A stretch of DNA of 32,159 nt from an uncultured Oscillospiraceae bacterium (GTDB lineage Bacteria; Bacillota; Clostridia; Oscillospirales; Oscillospiraceae): contig CABVDR010000030.1 of the NCBI GenBank assembly GCA_902497145.1, positions 1-32,159 on the forward strand, written 5' to 3'. Position 1 is the first letter of the stretch. Each line of letters opens with the position of its first letter. The position numbers and the translations under genes are program-made. Below, in pieces: positions 31,643-32,159 of this stretch. The notes beneath the pieces are model-generated. The model did not search any database, was not told where the DNA came from, and saw only the letters and a list, made by a program, of their open reading frames with translations.

Positions 31643-32159
31643 ATGAACAAGTACATTGAGAGAGTTCTGGCCGACACCAAGGCGAAGAATGCGAACGAGC
31701 CCGAGTTTCTGCAGACCGTGGAAGAGGTCTTGAGCTCTCTGGAGCCCGTCATCAACGCTCACCCCGAGTATGAGAAGGTTGCTCTGCTCGAGCGTATGGT
31801 GGAGCCTGAGCGCGCCATCGAGTTCCGTGTTACCTGGGAGGATGACAACCACGAGTGGCATGTCAACCGCGGCTACCGCGTGCAGTACAACGCGGCTCTT
31901 GGCCCCTACAAGGGCGGCATCCGCTTCGATCCCTCCGTTAACCTGTCCATCATCAAGTTCCTGGGCTTTGAGCAGGTCTTTAAGGACGCTATGACCGGTC
32001 TGCCCATCGGCGGTGCCAAGGGCGGCTCCGACTTCGATCCTCGCGGCAAGAGCGACGCCGAGATCATGCGTTTCTGCCAGGCCTTCATCACCGAGCTGTA
32101 CCGTCACATCGGCCAGGACATCGACTGCCCCGCCGGCGACCTGGGCTGCGGCGGCCGTG
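31643..32159 (+). CDS. gdhA: Glutamate dehydrogenase, N-terminal part (3' end outside window)
   Basis: The frame runs from ATG 31643 off the window edge (172 codons seen). The beginning MNKYIERVLADTKAKNANEP and the motifs PYKGGIRFDPSVN, FKDAMTGLPIGGAKGGSDFDP (the catalytic lysine is in GGAKGG) and CPAGDLGCGGR are those of hexameric, usually NADP-dependent, GdhA. The enzyme links 2-oxoglutarate and ammonia with glutamate. AGGAGGAA (31629-31636) gives a strong ribosome site. Codons are those of a highly expressed gene (CGC/CGT for Arg). DCPAGDLGCGGR differs from the common DVPAGDIGVGGR by two cysteines. Cofactor specificity cannot be read because that domain is outside. Confidence 0.97.
   Translation, partial: MNKYIERVLADTKAKNANEPEFLQTVEEVLSSLEPVINAHPEYEKVALLERMVEPERAIEFRVTWEDDNHEWHVNRGYRVQYNAALGPYKGGIRFDPSVNLSIIKFLGFEQVFKDAMTGLPIGGAKGGSDFDPRGKSDAEIMRFCQAFITELYRHIGQDIDCPAGDLGCGGR

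Overview
The window reads as a chromosome segment of a GC-rich, low-virulence-type gut Firmicute of the class Clostridia, most likely near Flavonifractor, Lawsonibacter or Intestinimonas in the Oscillospiraceae. That placement is an inference from gene content: WalK with YycH and YycI, RNase Y, BlaI with an M56 receptor, a SigV/RsiV-type pair, DnaD with a DnaI-type loader, CIRCE-controlled groESL, and GC-rich codons combined with clear Gram-positive Shine-Dalgarno sites. Both window ends cut genes: walK at the left and a glutamate dehydrogenase at the right. I found no tRNA, rRNA, CRISPR array, phage or transposase gene.

Layout. 1-3.7 kb: end of a cell-wall stress operon (walK, yycH, yycI), then glutamate racemase. 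3.8-6.1 kb: a BlaI-type repressor with a palindromic operator and an M56 membrane receptor. 6.3-6.8 kb: a small lipoprotein. 6.9-9.4 kb: groESL on the minus strand, with a duplicated groEL 3' end and a hairpin-rich, MITE-like segment downstream, an unusually long groES-groEL spacer, and a CIRCE operator. 9.5-11.6 kb: a lipid kinase and a THUMP-type RNA methyltransferase (minus). 11.9-14.2 kb: NfeD with a stomatin-like SPFH protein, then a polysaccharide deacetylase. 14.2-16.4 kb: a LysR regulator divergent from a D-2-hydroxyacid dehydrogenase, with inverted half-sites between them. 16.5-17.9 kb: an ECF sigma factor and an RsiV-like anti-sigma factor. 18-20 kb: a Na/Pi cotransporter-PhoU fusion with a 266-nt leader holding an internal terminator. 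20-21.7 kb: an ABC-F ATPase whose second ATP site looks dead. 22-23.7 kb: RNase Y. 23.8-26.5 kb: a tandem 67-bp repeat, then four overlapping minus-strand genes (membrane MerR regulator, two small membrane proteins, YbjQ) and a membrane-anchored XRE regulator. 26.6-28.5 kb: the DnaI and DnaD primosome genes. 28.7-31.3 kb: a DEAD-box helicase, a PspC protein and a GNAT acetyltransferase. 31.6 kb to end: gdhA.

A recurring theme is envelope sensing: WalK-YycHI, BlaI/M56, sigma/RsiV, murI, the deacetylase, PspC, NfeD/SPFH and two membrane-bound DNA-binding regulators. The most unusual items are the MerR-membrane protein cascade, in which the shared C-terminal tail of each protein also encodes the ribosome-binding site and start codon of the next gene; the attenuator-like leader of the Na/Pi transporter; and the coordinated loss of ATP-site II motifs in the ABC-F protein.
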